7,197 bases of DNA, taken from NCBI GenBank assembly GCA_030691295.1, contig JAUYEQ010000339.1, forward strand, positions 1-7,197. Direction: 5' to 3'. The notes under the pieces are model-generated. The model saw only the letters and a list, made by a program, of their open reading frames with translations. It was not told the origin of the DNA and ran no database searches. The DNA is from Bacteroidota bacterium (GTDB taxonomy: Bacteria > Bacteroidota > Bacteroidia > Bacteroidales > Prolixibacteraceae). A program made the position numbers and the translations under genes. This document shows, in pieces, positions 5,641 to 7,197 of the stretch (positions are counted from its first letter, which is position 1; each line of letters begins with the position of its first letter).

Positions 5641-6186
5641 ATGATAAAGTTAATCCCCGTTTCCAATTCACTTGAATTGACAGAAGATCTGAAACAAATT
5701 TATGTCGGTTCGTTTCCTCCTGATGAAAGAAGGGATTGGCAGAAAATGAAGGAATTGCTCCAACATTCCGGCTTCATCCTGAACAAGGTGCTTGAAGATC
5801 AGGAATTGGTTGGATTGATCACTGTCTGGAATATACCCAACTTCGTATTTATTGAGCATTTCGCAATTCTGGAATCGAAACGCGAAAAAGGAATTGGCGG
5901 TCAGGCTTTAAAACAGGTTATTGCAGAAAACTTAAAGCCCATAATTGTTGAAGTAGAAGAGCCAGTTACCGATGATGCCCGGCGTCGAATCGCTTTCTAC
6001 GAAAGCGCAGGTTTTTCAGTTTGTGATGGAATTTATTACCAACCCCCTTATTCTCCTGATAAAAACAAAGTTAAAATGCTGTTAATGAGTTTTCCTGAAA
6101 GGGTTTTGCCGCCGGAATTTGATGAAATCCAAACCCGGATTTATCGGGAAGTTTATCAGCAGAAATATCCGGCAAAAAATAAATAA
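5641..6186 (+). CDS. GNAT-family N-acetyltransferase
   Basis: This 181-aa cytoplasmic protein is predicted to transfer an acyl group from acyl-CoA to an unknown acceptor. The GNAT core is visible: strands around LVGLITVWNIPNFVFIEHFAIL (about 57-77), then the pyrophosphate-binding loop REKGIGGQAL (81-90, the R-x-x-G-x-G motif A), then VEVEEP (103-108) and the motif B helix ARRRIAFYESAGF (113-125). The remaining 55 residues hold an unusual segment rich in aromatic residues and proline (IYYQPPYSPDKNKVKM) and a charged C-terminal helix. Substrate cannot be read from sequence; small molecules or protein N-termini are possible. The ATG at 5641 lies 9 nt after arfB and gives a normal GNAT N-terminus (MIKLIPV). 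It is probably the last gene of the cluster, since AT-rich non-coding DNA follows. Confidence 0.88.
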   Translation: MIKLIPVSNSLELTEDLKQIYVGSFPPDERRDWQKMKELLQHSGFILNKVLEDQELVGLITVWNIPNFVFIEHFAILESKREKGIGGQALKQVIAENLKPIIVEVEEPVTDDARRRIAFYESAGFSVCDGIYYQPPYSPDKNKVKMLLMSFPERVLPPEFDEIQTRIYREVYQQKYPAKNK

Positions 6187-6280
6187 TTTATAGTCATAAA
6201 CCATCAGAAATCCTCAATTTCCAAATTTAATACAATGTCGATTTTAACGGTTTTGCTTTCAGATGTTAACAAACAGGATG

Positions 6281-6320
6281 ATTTTTTATAAGAATATTTA
6301 AAATTTAATCATTTTTTATA
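6281..6320 (+). repeat. Phased direct repeat ATTTTTTATA upstream of the Lrp genes
   Basis: ATTTTTTATA occurs at 6281-6290 and again at 6311-6320, exactly 30 bp apart, or about three DNA turns, in nearly pure AT sequence. The second copy runs into the candidate -7 element (TACCTTTG at 6319). Lrp-family proteins bind AT-rich sites on one face of the helix and often control their own genes, so this may be an autoregulatory site. That function is inferred. Confidence 0.5.
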
Positions 6321-6326
6321 CCTTTG
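6297..6326 (+). promoter_or_regulatory. Candidate promoter for the tandem Lrp genes
   Basis: TACCTTTG (6319-6326) is an exact match to the Bacteroidota -7 consensus TAnnTTTG. A weak -33 candidate, TTTA (6297-6300), lies 18 nt before it. A start about 5 nt after the -7 element would give a leader of roughly 35 nt before ATG 6365. No clear terminator for the upstream cluster is visible between 6187 and 6280. Confidence 0.5.
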
Positions 6327-6364
6327 ACTTTCAAATTTACAAACGACTGTTATAACCATACATT

Positions 6365-6844
6365 ATGAATGACTTGCATATTGAACCACTACCTAACATT
6401 GATGATCTTGACGAAAAGATCCTTAAGCTGATCACTAAAAACGCCAGAATTCCATTTCTTGAAGTAGCCCGCGAATGTGGAGTTTCCGGAGCTGCAATTC
6501 ATCAACGCGTTCAACGTTTGCTAAACCTTGGAGTCGTTTCCGGAAGCGAATTTTTGGTAAACCCTCAAAAACTTGGCTATTTCACCTGCGCTTATATGGG
6601 CATCTACCTGGAAAAGGCAAAATACCACAAGACTGTTGTTCAGGAACTGGTAAAAATTCCTGAGATAGTCGAATGCCACTATACCACAGGCTCTTATGCG
6701 ATTTTCATAAAAGTACAGACCAAGACTAACAAGCACCTGAAAAAATTAATTGACGAAGATTTACAGGAAATTGAAGGAATCGCCAGAACTGAGACCTTCA
6801 TTTCGCTTGAAATGGAATTTAAACGTCAGGTACCCATCAAATAA
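6365..6844 (+). CDS. Lrp/AsnC-family transcriptional regulator
   Basis: This 159-aa DNA-binding protein is predicted to act as an oligomer in the cytoplasm. Residues about 13-62 form the winged helix-turn-helix typical of Lrp/AsnC (DDLDEKILKLITKNARIPF, then LEVARECGVSGAAIHQRVQR with the recognition helix). Residues about 72-150 are the RAM ligand-binding domain, with IVECHYTTGSYAIFIKV at 101-117 and the closing RTETFISLEMEFKRQ. In E. coli Lrp-type proteins the corresponding loop reads roughly GDYD; here it is GSYA, so the effector may differ. Length is normal for the family. The ATG at 6365 follows AT-rich leader DNA and gives a short lead-in before the HTH. A second, similar gene starts 23 nt after the stop, so the two are probably co-transcribed. 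Target genes and effector are unknown. Confidence 0.93.
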   Translation: MNDLHIEPLPNIDDLDEKILKLITKNARIPFLEVARECGVSGAAIHQRVQRLLNLGVVSGSEFLVNPQKLGYFTCAYMGIYLEKAKYHKTVVQELVKIPEIVECHYTTGSYAIFIKVQTKTNKHLKKLIDEDLQEIEGIARTETFISLEMEFKRQVPIK

Positions 6845-6867
6845 ATTAAATCATTAAAAAATCTGCC

Positions 6868-7197
6868 ATGACGTTAAGACATCAACTGGACGATATAGAC
6901 CTGAGAATTCTGGAAATCATTTCAAAAAATGCGCGCATTCCGTTTAAAGATGTTGCAGCAGATGTCGGAGTTTCGAGAGCTGCGGTTCACCAGCGAGTAA
7001 ACCGCATGATTGAACTGGATGTAATTGTTGGCTCAGGCTATCACATCGACCCAAAAAAGATTGACTATAAAACCTGCACCTATATTGGTATTTTCCTCGA
7101 AAAAGGCAGTTTGTATTCAACGGTAACCGAACAGCTAAAAACTATTCCTGAAATCGTTGAATGCCATTACACTACCGGACAGTACGCCATTTTTGCG
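6868..7197 (+). CDS. Second Lrp/AsnC-family regulator, cut by the window end
   Basis: ATG 6868 opens a frame of 110 codons without a stop up to the last base, so the 3' end lies outside the window. The protein starts MTLRHQLDDIDLRILEIISK, has the same winged helix-turn-helix (VAADVGVSRAAVHQRVNR) and enters the RAM domain (IPEIVECHYTTGQYAIFA). By eye about 59 of 105 aligned residues match the preceding Lrp, so this is a tandem paralogue. The recognition helix differs at several positions (SGAAIHQRVQR versus SRAAVHQRVNR) and the effector loop is GQYA rather than GSYA, so DNA target and ligand may not be identical. The 23-nt gap suggests one transcript. About 40 to 50 residues should be missing if its length matches its neighbour. 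Confidence 0.9.
   Translation, partial: MTLRHQLDDIDLRILEIISKNARIPFKDVAADVGVSRAAVHQRVNRMIELDVIVGSGYHIDPKKIDYKTCTYIGIFLEKGSLYSTVTEQLKTIPEIVECHYTTGQYAIFA

Noticed and set aside
6187..6200. TTTAT/ATAAA inverted repeat as a terminator after the acetyltransferase gene
   Set aside because: The stem is only five A-T pairs and no T-run follows.
1..7197. tRNA, rRNA, CRISPR array, insertion sequence or phage genes
   Set aside because: No regularly spaced repeats, transposase or phage-like protein, and no cloverleaf or rRNA-like sequence was seen on either strand.

Overview
The window looks like an ordinary chromosomal stretch from a member of the Bacteroidota, probably a Bacteroidales/Marinilabiliales-type environmental or gut anaerobe. 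Three things point there. Upstream regions are A-rich and lack Shine-Dalgarno sequences. Several genes have matches to the Bacteroidota -7 promoter element TAnnTTTG. The protein types also fit: a Bacteroidota-style L-fucose isomerase, a GntR/periplasmic-binding-type regulator resembling FucR, a small PorT-like beta-barrel protein, and Lrp proteins with the GxYAIF signature. I cannot assign a genus. All convincing genes are on the + strand.

Layout. Positions 1-251 hold no convincing gene but several inverted repeats. A complete fucI follows (252-2039; L-fucose to L-fuculose) with all three expected catalytic residues. A 128-nt gap contains a 20-nt palindrome and a strong intrinsic terminator that ends only 13 nt before the start codon of a FucR-like GntR regulator (start corrected to ATG 2168). 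Next come two exported proteins: a PorT-like outer-membrane beta-barrel (3341-3919) and an unrecognised secreted protein (3944-4489) whose promoter-like sequence sits almost on its start codon. A compact housekeeping cluster runs from 4585 to 6186: a YkgJ-type cysteine-cluster protein, the ribosome-rescue hydrolase ArfB and a GNAT acetyltransferase, separated by 6 and 9 nt. The window closes with two tandem Lrp/AsnC paralogues. The second begins at 6868, runs off the right edge, and matches the first at about 55% of positions by eye.

How they work together. fucI and the regulator probably form one L-fucose utilisation locus, with fucose or a derivative as the likely signal; no fuculokinase, aldolase or permease gene is visible here. 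The YkgJ-ArfB-GNAT cluster looks like one transcript without an obvious shared pathway. The Lrp pair is probably co-transcribed from a promoter lying in AT-rich DNA that carries a phased 10-bp direct repeat, a plausible autoregulatory site.

I did not find a clearly new biological system. The parts most worth a second look are the fucI-regulator gap (palindrome, six-codon leader ORF and terminator stacked before the regulator), the structured DNA upstream of fucI, and the tandem Lrp pair.
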